From contig NW_017566992.1 in NCBI RefSeq assembly GCF_001661265.1, forward strand, positions 124,001 through 188,000: DNA of 64,000 bases, given 5' to 3'. The DNA is from Saitoella complicata NRRL Y-17804. Its lineage: Eukaryota; Ascomycota; Saitoellomycetes; Saitoellales; Saitoellaceae. The notes below the pieces were generated by a model that was not told the origin of the DNA, did no database searches, and saw nothing but the letters and a program-made list of their open reading frames with translations. Below, in pieces: positions 44,216 through 55,724 of the stretch. Within the stretch, counting starts at the first letter, position 1, and every line of letters starts with the position of its first letter. The position numbers were made by a program, and so were the translations under genes.

Positions 44216-44526
44216 TGCGTGACGAGGTACACCAGCCGCCTTTGGGGTATTGTCGTAGCCAGGCATTGTCGTGCACGGACGCTACAGTGCTGGTGATCGG
44301 CAGGACCACGTCTGACCGCGACAGGACGTTATTTACCCTTCCGTCGACTGCTGTATCCTGTTCCTCAGTTACGTATGTGCTAGTCGACGTTTCGGACCTT
44401 CGACCTCGTCTATGAAATGAAGGTGGAGCTCTATTGTGCTCAGGTGCAGATGCTTCGGAGGGGTTTGGGCTAGCTACATGTAGGTATAATAGAAATCTAG
44501 ATTGTAACGTCGCGTTTTTATCCGAC

Positions 44527-44540
44527 CGTCGACGTCGACG
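44527..44540. repeat. 14-bp perfect palindrome
   Basis: CGTCGACGTCGACG equals its own reverse complement and holds two overlapping GTCGAC sites around ACGT. It could be a dimeric factor-binding site for the HAD or homeobox gene neighbourhood, but this is unproven. Confidence 0.6.
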
Positions 44541-44736
44541 TGTTTGTCAATCGCAGAGTCCCGCACAGTCCAGCCCGTGCGCAGCGACCGGTCTAACTCT
44601 CAGCCTTCCCTAAGCCTTCAAGCTCCACCCGTAAAATGTTAACAACGTCAATCTACATAGCCACCATGTACTCCTTCGAGCTCCGCTCTCAGATAGCCCC
44701 AGGATCAGATAGCGTATTTGCTTCCTTGCCTAGACC

Positions 44737-45646
44737 CTACGATAACGTATCAAACGTAACCTTGAGTTCAACCTCAATCTTCCCCTCCGCATTGACCGAG
44801 AACACAACGTCATCCAAATCCCTAACAACCCAATCCGCACCCGCCTCTTTCACCTCCAACTCCGAATGCGAGGTAATCAAGCCCAGGACTTTACACCCCG
44901 CAGCTTTACCTGCACGGATTCCAGCAGGGGCGTCCTCGACGACAATCACGGTGTCGTCAGAGTCGGGGATGTCGAGTCGGCGGCGGGCGGCGAGGTAGCC
45001 TTCTGGATTGGGTTTTCCCAGCGAGACGTCTTCTGCTGCGATGAAGATCTTTGGGTGGGAGATTTTGAGGATCTATCAACAGACATTAGTCCTGTGAATA
45101 TTCTTTAAGGAGATGGATACTGACGTCGAGCCATTGCGATGCCATTCCCTTCGTTCCGGAGGTTACGATCGCCCATTTTGCGCCGCCTTCTTCGAGGATC
45201 TTGGTGGCTTCCTGTGCTCCTCCGATCCTACACCATGTCAATCAGTCTCCATCCTACACCACGGTAGATGGTTCGTGACATACGCAGTAGCCTCATTCCC
45301 ATTCCGTCTCGGGATTTCGCTCTCGAGTTGTTGTACGTAAGCCATATCAGCCTTTTCCGGAACATGCTCCTTGATGATCTCAATTGTGCGGCGGCCGTGG
45401 GAGGTGGCCAAAATCAAAGCTGGCTCGATGCCATGTTCATCACCGAACCTTAAGTTCATATTAGCCAATCCGTAACGCATTGGAGTGGAGGATAGATGCC
45501 CACCTCGTCCAGTGTGCAATGACGGCGTTCGTGGAGTCAATGAGCGTACCATCGAGGTCGAAGAGGATTGCAGATGACGTGAACTTTTGGGACAATTCGT
45601 TTGCGTCTCGTGTCGGCATTACCGTTGGCAGGTATTTCTCGAGCAT
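44737..45646 (-). CDS. HAD-family sugar/glycerol phosphatase (Gpp/Dog type)
   Basis: Four exons, 45646-45504, 45448-45284, 45227-45125 and 45072-44737, give 248 residues, the usual length of glycerol-3-phosphatase and 2-deoxyglucose-6-phosphatase. HAD motif I is ILFDLDGTLIDS (nucleophile Asp), motif II is WAIVTSGTKGMA, the motif III lysine is in SLGKPNPEGYL, and motif IV is VIVVEDAPAGIRAG. The cap region (LATSHGRRTIEII) also matches this subgroup, in which the GR pair contacts substrate. Glycerol formation is the likeliest role, but substrate choice within the group cannot be read from sequence. Introns are 52-56 nt with branch-like CTAAT or CTGAT. Confidence 0.88.
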
Positions 45647-45856
45647 TGTAATTGATCTTTTTTGAGGTCGAGGTCGGTGATCCGCGGAGATGGAGGTTTA
45701 GAGTTTGCGGTGCGCAGCCGGTGCGTCACAGTGCAAGATCTGTGGGATTTTGCTGGAATCGCAGGGTTGGGCAGCAAATCTGAACTTGTCCGAAAAACAA
45801 GGGACACTTTGCTATTCATTACGAAAAAAGACGCTGCACCAATCCCAAAGGCAACC

Positions 45857-47540
45857 CTAAACAACATCCTGCTCCCCATCATCCCCCCTCGCAATCCCCA
45901 GAACCTTTCCCCTCAACCTCTCCGCCCGGTTCAACCCATTCCTCACAGCCCCCAAACACCTCAAAAACTCCTCACTCCTCTCCAATGCCGCCTGGACTAA
46001 TCGCCGTGTTTCTTCGGCGGCTGTGTGGTCCATGCCGAGATCGCGGTCGACGCCGCCGGAGGTGAAGAGGGGGTCGTCGGCGAGGTGGGAATGGGAATGG
46101 AGGTGGGCGGAGAGTGTGGCGAGCGTTGCTTGGCGGGTTGTGCGGCGCGCGGGGGCGGTGGGTTCGTCTTCGTCGTCTTCGTCGTCGTCGTTGTTCATTT
46201 CCTCGTCTGCGCCGTTCACTTCTTGGTCGACGTCGGCGTCGGCATCGGCGTCATATTCAGTCCCGTTGAACGACGTCTCGCCCATAGTCGCATCACCCTC
46301 CCCAGTAACCTCAGCCTCAACCACACCTTCAGCAGGCTGTTCCGCGGGATTCTCCACTGAAGGTTCCGCAGGCGCGTCAACATGCTCCTCACCCGCTGGC
46401 GGCGCCGCCGCATCCGTCTGCTCCTTCTCAACCTCCGCAGCCGCATCGACATTCTCTGTAGCTGGTTGCTCCTCCACTACAGCGGCTGCTGCGGGTTCCG
46501 CGTTGGCGTTGACGACACCATTCACGCTTTCGATAGACTCCGGCAGGCTGTCGTTGTTCTGCACCGAGCTGGATTCATTTGTTGGTGGTGCCGTGGGAAG
46601 CTGAGTCGCAGGCTCCGTCGCGGGCTCTGATTCGGTCTCGGAGAATGGCTGTATTGTTTCACCATCCGGGAAGTCCGATACATCGTGGCTGTTTGCTGGT
46701 CCGCTTGGGACAGAGCTGCTTTGCTCTCCCTCCTCCTCCTCATCTGCTTCTTCGTCCACCTGCTCCTCCTCGTTTTGTGCTCTCAGGGCCTTGGCCTGTT
46801 TCTCCATCAACACCCACGTCGGGTCATCACCCAAAAACGCAGTCAACAGCCTACTCAAACAAATCGTATGCCTATGCTCCGTGCTGATCGCGTCCAAAGC
46901 TTGTGTCGCGAGTAATGGTAGCGTACTCCGCTGAAACGTGTTCTGGTACGATGGGTGTCGGAGAAGATCGGATGGGTGAGCGATCGGGCGGAGAAGCGCG
47001 TTCAGGTCGACGGCTGCGTATGGATCGGTGTCCGAGGCACCTTCTGTTTGATCGTCGTCTTCTTCGTCGTCGGAGTCGGTGGGTTTGCGGGTGGATTTGA
47101 AGGTTGGGACGTCGCGGCGGCGGATGATCGCGCGTTTCTTGTTGGCATATTCGACGACCTGCGTCCATGTTAGAATACTTGTTATGAAAAAGAGCGATGG
47201 GACTACCTCGCGATCGGTTTGAAGACCGTACGGCAAGTTGAGTTTGCCTTTGTGCACAAAGCGAGCCTTGCGCTTCAGCTTGCGCCCACGGTTGTGAGTC
47301 GCTGCGCCGACTGAAGAGTCTGAATCCGATGCTGTTTGTCGTTATAAGCGTTTGAAAACAATCACCCAATTGCAACAGAAGACAAACCATCTGATCTGGC
47401 TGCGAGCGTTTCCTTCAAGGCACTGCACGACGCGGTCAGCCTGCCACCCTTCCACCGTACGTTGGTGACACGTACATGATCTGCTTCTCCGTCTCCTCGT
47501 CAACAGCTGGTACTGATCTCTCCCTTTGCGACTGCGGCAT
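45857..47540 (-). CDS. RXT2: Rxt2-like subunit of Sin3-Rpd3L histone deacetylase
   Basis: Five regions were examined, giving four coding exons: 47540-47476, 47422-47388, 47331-47207 and 47158-45857, for 508 residues. The N-terminal block NRGRKLKRKARFVHKGKLN, then EYANKKRAIIRRRDVPTF, is the Rxt2 N-terminal domain found in fungal Rpd3L complexes. A hydrophobic-aromatic segment SYQNTFQRSTLPLLA follows. The C-terminal half is long, acidic and low-complexity (Ala/Glu/Val repeats) and ends in a helical segment with LVQAALERSEEFLRCLGAV. The second exon is only 35 nt. Junction codons and 48-56-nt introns all keep frame. The first two small exons are less certain than the rest. Confidence 0.83.
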
Positions 47541-47698
47541 CTCTGAATAAATGCTGAATCAATGCTGGACTGGGTGCTGCTACTTGTATCTCGTCCAGCT
47601 GGTCGCGGGTCCAGGTAACGTTGAACGCCAGGCACCATATCGATACATGTATATACGGGGAACCTGCGAAACCACAGAAACCACCAGCAGTGAATCTC
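47541..47698. promoter_or_regulatory. bidirectional promoter region RXT2/TRAPPC11
   Basis: 158 bp between divergent start codons. No specific element was recognised. Confidence 0.55.
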
Positions 47699-50600
47699 AT
47701 GGACTCTTATCCAAGGGAGTACACCGAACATCTCCGCCCTCTCGTCCTCGTCGCAGGTCTCACCCCACCAGCAACCGATCGCCCATCATCTCCCAATGCC
47801 ACTCCTTCCTCCTCACCACCACGGGACCGTCGTCCATCCATGCCTGTCTCTCCACAGAATTCCTCGGCGTATCTGACGCCTCCACGACCGGATCAGCTGA
47901 GGAGACGTGGATCTGTGTGGTCGCCTATGCCGCCTATTGATCAGGAATTGGCGAAACAGTTGCTTGGGTACTTGACCGTGCGGAGTGGTTCGAATGTCTG
48001 GGAGGCTAGTGCGATGGATGTCAGTGCTGGGACGAAGTATGTCGAAGGATTGTTTAGGGTGTTGCCGGTGGAGAGGGCGTATCGACTTCCGGCAAAAAAG
48101 GCTCGGCCGGCACCGTCGCCGCTTTCGAGTTTTAGGTCGTCGTCACCTTCTGGTCGGCCTCGGACACGCTCGCCATCGCCCGTCAAGCCGAGCACTGATC
48201 CGCTTCATTCGCCTGCGCCTCCAGCACCCATCAACCCTGCCAACCTTCACTCTCCACTTTCACCGCTCACGCCAGGTAGCCCTCTCTTTCCCGACGGTCT
48301 AGTCACTCCACGCTGGGTCGCAAAGTACGCCCGTCGCCTACCTTCCGCCTTCGTCGGCTTCTACGAGATATACACAGGCGACGACGAACAAACGAAAGCT
48401 CTGAAAGATCAAGAGCTTGTCAAAGAATTAACAGAACTTAAACGTGCCTTCGCCGACCGCGGAATCAAATTCGTCGCAGTCGTAACAAGCAAGAAAACCA
48501 CCGGCGAAGCCCTCGACCTAGATACGCGGCTTAACAACCTCCGTCGCGCCGCGCAACTGGACGCACGCACCGGTCTTTTATTCTTAGGCCCCAGCAGTGC
48601 GGTGGAGCTGAGGGGCTTTGTTGCGAATCTGCAGGAAGTACTCTATCCCACCGCCGTAGAGTTCTACAACGACATCCTCAAACACGCCCGCAAGAAATCC
48701 CGAAACCGCGGCTCCAGCCCCGCAGAATCCCTCCGCTGGTCCCTTCGCACGGACTTCAAAGTCGGTGTCATGGCCGAATTCCTCCAAAACATCGAACTTG
48801 CAGACCGAAATTACCGAAGTGCGTACATGACTCTCCTCGAAATGTTCAACAATACGTCGATATTACCGCCCCGCTCACAGCGCTGGATCGAAGCGAGACT
48901 TTTGTCAGATTCGCTGAATTTGAAGATCTGTAAGATGTGCTTGTATCTGGATTTACCAGCGGACGCGATGAAGACCTTCAACCAACACATCGCGCACACA
49001 GCACGGCTCTCGTCCACGCACTGGTCCCCCTCCACCGGTATCGATACACCGGAATGGTACTCCTGGCTCGCACGCCAACGCCGCGCATTCGGTGACCTCG
49101 TCGTCCTCGCAGAAGGCTCTGGGTTCGATTTTCGGAGTTTGGAGGTGTGGAAACCTACTGTGCCGGGGCCGGGGGTTCAGGTTGGGGGATGGAGGAGGGG
49201 GGAGGTTGTTAGGCATGCGGGGTATGAGTATTGGGAGGCGGTGGAGTGTATGAAGGTTAGGAAGATCAAGATGAAGGAGGCCATGGCACGAGAAAAACGG
49301 GCTGTGGGTGAGGAGGGCGGAGAGGGGAAGGAAGGTGATGAGGCGGGGGTTGATGTCGATAAGGTTATTGGGGAGATAACGAGGGAGGCGTTGGAGCAGT
49401 TTAGGCATCATGGGGATATGAGGATGGTGCTCTACCTCTCGCAAGAACTTGCCCAGACGAATTTTGAGGCGGGGAATTATGATATTGCGTTGACATACGC
49501 GAAGAAGCTCGTGGCCGAGTACCGGAGAGAGGAGTGGACGACCTTATTGGAGGGTGCGCTAAGGACTTGCTTGGCGTGTGCGCAAGAACTTGGGAATCAT
49601 GAGGATATCATGAGGTTCTCTTGGGAGTTGCTCTCGAAGGACTTCAAGGGTGACGAAGCATCCTCTAATGCATTCTTCGCCGAAACCAGGGATCTTGCGG
49701 CAGCTGAAGACGGCAAACCGTTGGTTCTCGACAGCTCGGGATCGACGGCGCCGATACATATGTCGTTTGTGTTCAACCCGCCCATGACGTCGGTGACGAT
49801 GCCGATCGTGTTTCAGGTTACGTTGGAGTATAATGTTCATCCTTCGACACCCCCGTTGTCGCTCAAGTCTTGCGAGTTGCTGTTTGACGGGATATATAGG
49901 CCTGTGCATCTCGAGCATAACGCGAATGAGGAAGCATCGAAGGCCGGCTCGCTTGTGCTATTAAAGTTGGAAGATGATGGAGATATCCTCAGGGCAAGCG
50001 GGGATCTTTCGTTCCAGCCGGGTGAGAAGAAAACCTTTCAGATGGTCAAGCTCGCTAAACACGAAGGGGTCGTCAACGTCCGCTCTGGTCTCCTCCATCT
50101 GGACAGTCCCGGCGCACGACCCATCGAAATCACTTGTGACCTCTCCAGTCCGGACAAACGTCACAAGTTTCTCTGGCTCGAAGAAACGAACAACCGTCAG
50201 CGCTCGAGGGAGTTGCATTTGGATAACCCGAGGTCTTGTACAGTCCTCCAGAAACCGGCGAAGTTACAGATCCAGACGGACTTCAAGGGTCTTGCGTACT
50301 GCGGCGAGGCATTCCCTCTGATTTTGACCGTGATGAATGAGGAGGATGAAGCCATCCGTGCTTCATTTCAGGTTAGTACCGCGAGTTATGAGGGTGATCC
50401 GCTGGAGGTTGCGGCGAAGCCTGATGTGGAGAGTATTGCGGCGCCTGACAGTGTTTTCGATATTGGAGAGGTCAAGCCTAACGAGATTGGCTCGGGAACG
50501 TGCTACATCTTGTGCCCTCGTATGCGGACAGATGCAACCGTCGAGTTCACAGTCAAATACAGTCTCGCATCTGACCCAGATACCAAAATCAGGAAGACGC

Positions 50601-51548
50601 TCGAGATCAGTATCCCAGTCATGGAACCCTTCCATGCAGCGTACGATTTCTCGCCGCGGGTGAACTCGAAGTGGCCTGAACCGTTCTCTACGTCGGATCC
50701 TTTGACGTCCTTCCTCGAGATTGCTCAGAGTTGGGCTTTAACTTCGACTTTGTCTTCGCTGGGGTCAATTACGATGGAGATTGAGGGTTTGGAGCTAGTG
50801 TTGGAGGACACGCTTGGGCCGGCGTCGGTGAAGGTGCGACATGGACATGGTTGTCGGTCTGATGGGAACGATAATCTCGGTATCTTATTCGACACACGTG
50901 TCTGAGTTTTCACTAACCGCATTCTAGTCTGGGATTCGTCCATCGCTCATAAGGCCGAGTTTGTGCTCGACTGTACAAAGGCCGAGGATCAAGTGTATGA
51001 AGAGTCCTTCGTGGACACCGTCATTGCTATACACTGGCGGCGACACCAAGAGGTTGAAAATGCCGAGGCTCACTGGAACACGGCGTATCTCATGGTGCCT
51101 CGATTGCACATCCCTTCCTTTGAGCCCCGTGTCTTAGCAGGTGAGATCAACACATTGTCGTCAAACCGTGATTTATGCTAACGAATACGGTCTTACAGAA
51201 ACGATTTTGTATCCGTCATTCCCACGAAAGCGGACAATCATCTGGCACCTTGAAAACCCAACCAATCTGATCCTCAACCTCTCCTTGTTCATGCATCCCA
51301 GCGAACACTTTACATGTTCGGGAGTGAAGCACACCCAAGTTCGACTCTTGCCATTCTCCGCTCAGACGATCCAGCACAACGTTATAGCACTCACCCAAGG
51401 ATGGCTGAAGCTGCCGTCGTTCAAGGTTATTGAGGTACAGTCGGAGAGAGAATTGAGGATGGTTCCTGCAAGTGCGGATATTAGACTTGATAGGGAAGGA
51501 GGCATGTCTATTCAGGTAGTAGATGACGAAGTGGATGAGAAAGTATAA
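47699..51548 (+). CDS. TRAPPC11: TRAPP complex subunit TRAPPC11 (foie gras/Gryzun)
   Basis: Exons 47699-50879, 50928-51140 and 51199-51548 give 1,247 residues. TRAPPC11 belongs to TRAPPIII, a Rab exchange factor complex for ER-Golgi and autophagy traffic. The start MDSYPREYTEHLRPLVLVAGL is typical. The foie gras domain (about 330-620) includes TDFKVGVMAEFLQNIELADR and RWIEARLLSDSLNLKICKM. The C-terminal Gryzun beta-sandwich region is split by the last two introns, with VWDSSIAHKAEFVLDC and TIIWHLENPTNLILNLSLF. An N-terminal Ser/Pro/Arg-rich insert at about 25-60 and 130-190 is not usual for animal homologs. Intron 1 is 48 nt, intron 2 is 58 nt, and both have CTAAC branch sites. Confidence 0.92.
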
Positions 51549-51622
51549 GGGAATGGATGGTAGATGCCGATAATATGATACCCTCTATATCCTCAGATGA
51601 CCTGTCTTCTTGATCTTGTCCT

Positions 51623-54079
51623 TCATGCCATCCCAATAACGTCCCTATCCTCCGCAAACGCCATCTTCACCTCCTCCTCCCCAATCTTCAATCGTACCCT
51701 TCCCCCTCTATCCCCACCCTTCGCCTCCAAAACAACAACCCCCGCATCCGCCAAATCCGCCGCAGCCTTCAAAATCCCACGCACGCGGCCTTTGCCTTCG
51801 GTGAGCAGGAGTTGCTGCACGTCTTGATTATCGGAGACTTTGCACATCCGTCCAGCTTCGTCTAAAACGTCGCCGGTTGAGTTTTCAGCGATTCCGGAGC
51901 GCCGGGTTCGTGCCATCAACGCAGCGAGGAAGACCTTGCATGCCAGAGGAAGAGACCGGAGGTAGGCTTGGATAGGGGATGAGGTCATCTCCGCAATTGC
52001 CTGCTGGATGACCTTGATCGTCACACGTCCAGTCTGCAGTTTCGGCTCTCTCAATTGTGTTGCTGAATCATCCGTCGACGCCTCCGCCAGCTCCACGGCC
52101 CTCCGACAAATATCCAGCGCCCGTCTCGCATCACCACTAACCCCCGCAACCTTCCGACTCGCAAACCCAATCGCATCCTTACTAACAATATCACCCGGGA
52201 CCCCCTCCAACCTGCTTTGAATAATGGTCTCAAGTTGACTATGCGTGTATCCGGGAAAGGTGATACGGGTTAGCCCGAGCCGCGAGGAGATTTTGTTGGA
52301 GAGCATCCGTTCGGGGAGATCCATCGTGTTTGCGACGGCAGCGACGATGAGGCGGGAGTGCCGGAGGGAGGGCCAGTTGAAGAAGTTGTACATGACTGTT
52401 TGTTTTTTCGTCACTAACTGATCCAATTCGTCCATCAACACGACACTACACCATATTAGCAAGCTAAAAGGAGGGGATAGAGGACATACCATGGCATCCG
52501 CCTCGGACTTGGCCCAGAAAACTCAGCTTCGAGCAAACTCAACGCATGACTCGGCGTAACTCTCTCCCCGCTCAACACCTCCCACAACATCGCATAAGCC
52601 TGATTCGCCTCGGTGACCTTCATCCCATTGATCTCTACAAAGATAAAATCATCCAAATCTCCCTCCTCCACACTCTCCCTCAAACTCCTCACAACTTCCC
52701 TGACAGTCGCAGTTTTCCCGGTTCCGGGCGTGCCGGAGATGTAGAGACACGAGCCGTGGCCTTCGAGAATGGAGGTGTGGAGGTGGGTGTAGATGGATTC
52801 GAATTCGCCTTCGCGGCAGGGGAGGGAGGTTGGTACGGCGGAGACGTGGAGGCGGGCGCGGGCAAGTTGGTAGGGGGAGGAGAGGTATTGGGAGGGAGAG
52901 AGCGTGCGCATTGGGAGAGGGGTGATTTCGAGGGGTTTGAGGATTCTGTGTGGTCGTGTTAGTAGGGGGGGCGGAGACCGTACAATTGGATACAATCGTA
53001 CCTTCTGTTTGTGGGTGTACGTGTCTTTGTGGGGCTTTCGGGCCCTGGTCGTGCGCTGGATGTTCTGGGTTTTCGAGGCGTGCCCGTTCCCCTCTTCCTC
53101 TTCCTACTCCGTCGTTGTGCAACCTCTTCGTCACTGGTGATAACCTCCTCTGATTCCTCTGACTCCGACGACAGCGGTTCTTCCGGTTCGTGGTCAGACG
53201 CCTCATTCACGTGCTCGTCACTATCGTCGCCATCCGAAACACGCTTTGCCTTCGTTGCCTTCTTCGCCGGCGCCTTTTTCGTAGCAGCTTTCTTCGGCTG
53301 TACCTTCTTCGTTCTTTCTGTCGGTGAACCCTCCCTCTCATCGTCCTCCTCATCCTCCTCGTCCTCACTCTCCGTCTCATAGCCCGGACTAATCCTCATA
53401 TCCCTATCTGCCTTCCTCAACTTCACCCCCACCTCCTCATCAATCCGATCCGCAATCCCCACAAAATCCGTATCCCGCCCCTTGAGCACCTCCTCGATAT
53501 CGATATCCACAAACTTCATTTTCTTGTTGTTGATACCGCGCTGACATTGGTAGTAGATGTTGATGTCTTTTGACCGGATGGGGATGCCGCGGGGGAACTT
53601 TTGGGTGAAGAGGGAGGGAGGGAGGACGCTGACGTGGTGGAGGATCATGGAAATTGTGTTGTCATCGTTCATAAGTGACGAAATATACACCTCGTTCTGT
53701 AAGAGAAGGTGAGCCTTGTCTTTAACACAAGGGCTAGCTTTCGTCTTACCTGTAATGGGGGCACCTCAGGCTTGATCCCTGGGTCATCACACCTCTCAAA
53801 CCACGCAATAACGAACCTCATCCGCTGACTCGGCACCCTCTCATCCAGATCCTCGAAGAAGTGTCGAACAATAGCGACAAGGGGCTTTAGTCTGGTGTTC
53901 TTTACCGCGACCATGTCTCCAATTCGATAGATTGTGTCGCCACGTTGGAAGGCAGAGTACGACTTCACATGATGGCCACCGCGCTTGATGAGCTGTGATG
54001 GAGGAGGGATCTCTGTCTCGACCCAGACGTCGCCGGTGGGAGCTGGAGCGGTGCCGCGTCCGCTACGTCTGCTGGTCAT
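51623..54079 (-). CDS. ORC1: origin recognition complex subunit 1
   Basis: Four exons, 54079-53750, 53696-53002, 52945-52490 and 52445-51623, give 767 residues. Orc1 is the ATPase subunit of ORC that licenses replication origins. A BAH domain (about 40-190) shows GDTIYRIGDMVAVKN and INIYYQCQRG. A long acidic/basic disordered linker follows. The AAA+ core has Walker A SGTPGTGKT, Walker B VVLMDELDQLV (rebuilt exactly by the last splice), sensor 1 AAVANTMDLPERML, and arginine-rich SGDARRALDICRR. The winged-helix domain ends the protein. I chose the ATG at 54079, the first in frame. Introns are 44-56 nt with CTAAC-like sites. Confidence 0.96.
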
Positions 54080-54213
54080 TGTATGCTGTCTGCCCTTCAA
54101 TAACGCGTTTAAATGCTGCTCTGGCCGGATTCGAACGTCGAGCTCCGACCTTGACCGTGCACTAGGTGCATATACGCGCTCCTCCAAGAGAACGTGAGAG
54201 ATTCGACATCATC
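54080..54213. promoter_or_regulatory. bidirectional promoter region ORC1/TAP42
   Basis: 134 bp between divergent starts, the shortest such spacer in the window. No element was assigned. Confidence 0.55.
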
Positions 54214-55459
54214 ATGGCAGAGTTCTCGTCAAGCAACGGGTCCCTTCGAGAGGTATACGATGAAGCACAGTCTGTTCAACAGTCGATAGAGGAAGGGGCA
54301 GTTCCAGTGGCGGAGGTTCAGGTGTGCGATTCGTGATGAGATTCAGTGGTGACTCGTGTTAACGACGCATGCAGGCTACCGTCGAGAAAGCGATTCGACT
54401 CTACGAAGGATGCTGTGAGCTCATCGACCGTATCTCTCTCTTCAGCTTGAATGAGGAGCTGGAGGAAATCAATTCATCGGAACTACGGTATAGCAGGCTC
54501 AATAACCTTCCCTCGCTTGTCGTGAAGCTAACTGGCCGGCTATACAGCTATCTTCTATGTCCATATAATCTCGCGAGTCTCTACACCCTACGCATGACCA
54601 GCGACCGGAAATCCACACTTGCTCTCTCGCAGAATACCTTCAAATTGTTCCTTACGCAGATTGAGGCATACGGACTCTTAGCAGTAGAAGATAAACGCGC
54701 AGCCGAAGCAGCACTCTCCGGGAAAGCATCCGAAGCACTGGGAATGGGACGCGGCGGTGGAGATCCAGCTGCGAGACGAGCCGCGAAGATCGCACGGTAT
54801 AAACGCGAAAAAGAACTCGAAAGAAACCTTGAGGTACCTTCCTCTTTATTATGTCCCCTAAATCTGTGCTAATAAGAAGTGTACAGATCCTCCGTTCAGC
54901 AGATCAATCACACGACGAAACCCTTCGCTCGGTATGGAGTGCAACAATCTCATTCCACGCCACGAAGGCTGTCGCGGCACTAGAAGGTATTGCCCAGGAA
55001 TTGGAGATGTTGGCATTCATGCCCCCGGTATCGGATCTTATGCGGAGAGAAGAGTTTGATACGCGGGCACGAGAACGTGACGGACAGCGGGGAGACGACT
55101 ACGATGATCGCGTTGTAGTCGGTGGGCGCGGACTACCCAAGAGTGGACCCCTCCTTGACCCTAATACTGGGAAACCTCTTAGACCGTTCGTCATAACCGG
55201 CGACCGCGAACGCTTCCAACAATCCGTCTTTGGGCCCGGCTACAACCTCCCAACAATGTCAATCGAGGAATACCTCGCCGAGGAAGAACGCAGAGGAAAC
55301 GTCATCAAAGGTGGTGGCGAACAAAGTGGAGAACAAAAAGAGGAGGATGAGGATGATGAGGAGGAAAGTGATAGGAAGATGTATAAGGCTAGGGAGTGGG
55401 ATGAGTTCGTGGAGGCGAACCCGAAGGGGGCGGGGAATATGGGGTTCCGGAGGGGGTGA
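54214..55459 (+). CDS. TAP42: Tap42/IGBP1 (alpha4) PP2A-associated protein
   Basis: Exons 54214-54321, 54375-54833 and 54887-55459 give 379 residues. Tap42 binds PP2A-type catalytic subunits and acts downstream of TORC1. The helical N-terminal domain starts SLREVYDEAQSVQQSIEEG and includes LRYSRLNNLPSLVVKLTGRL. The basic RAAKIARYKREKELERNLE helix follows. The C-terminus has PLLDPNTGKPLRPFVIT, YNLPTMSIEEYLAEE and the family end motif WDEFVEANPKGAGN. Both introns are 53 nt. The terminal acidic EEDEDDEEE stretch before that motif is normal for the family. Confidence 0.95.
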
Positions 55460-55724
55460 AGTGGACCGGACTAACCGATAGCCGAGGTTGTCGGATTTAC
55501 GCAACGGATCTAAAATGTTGTTCATCTCATATGCCCGATTTTTGATGTTACACGTCGCCTCCATGTCTTTGTAGGCCTCCTCGTACCAAAACACGTCGCC
55601 CGCGCCCGGCCCTGACTCCAAAAGTGTTGAGCCGATCCGCGCCGGCCTCGATCTGATAAATACGACAAACAACCGCTCCACCACTCCACCGAGTTCCCTT
55701 TGCCATTGAGCAGTACCAACACAA

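Larger units (their letters stand above)
42236..44736. other. 2.5-kb apparently non-coding region upstream of homeobox gene
   Basis: The longest stretch without a recognisable gene in the window. Short open frames occur on both strands, but none exceeds about 120 codons or shows a domain. I found no tRNA. It contains a probable 5' UTR intron of the homeobox gene, a short tandem repeat (44185-44215) and a 14-bp palindrome (44527-44540). A long leader or distal regulatory DNA is the simplest reading. Confidence 0.6.

Noticed and set aside
50898-50927. A 30-nt intron in TRAPPC11 (GTGTCT to CTAG).
   Set aside because: A donor at 50880 gives a 48-nt intron with the same acceptor and phase, in line with all other introns here, so the 30-nt version is unnecessary.
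54119-54136. A T-loop-like GTTCGAATCC on the minus strand in the ORC1/TAP42 spacer.
   Set aside because: The flanking bases do not form a T stem, and no acceptor, D or anticodon arm could be folded.
54080-54187. N-terminal extension of ORC1 upstream of the ATG at 54079.
   Set aside because: The extension has no ATG and no ORC1 resemblance; it overlaps the divergent promoter spacer.
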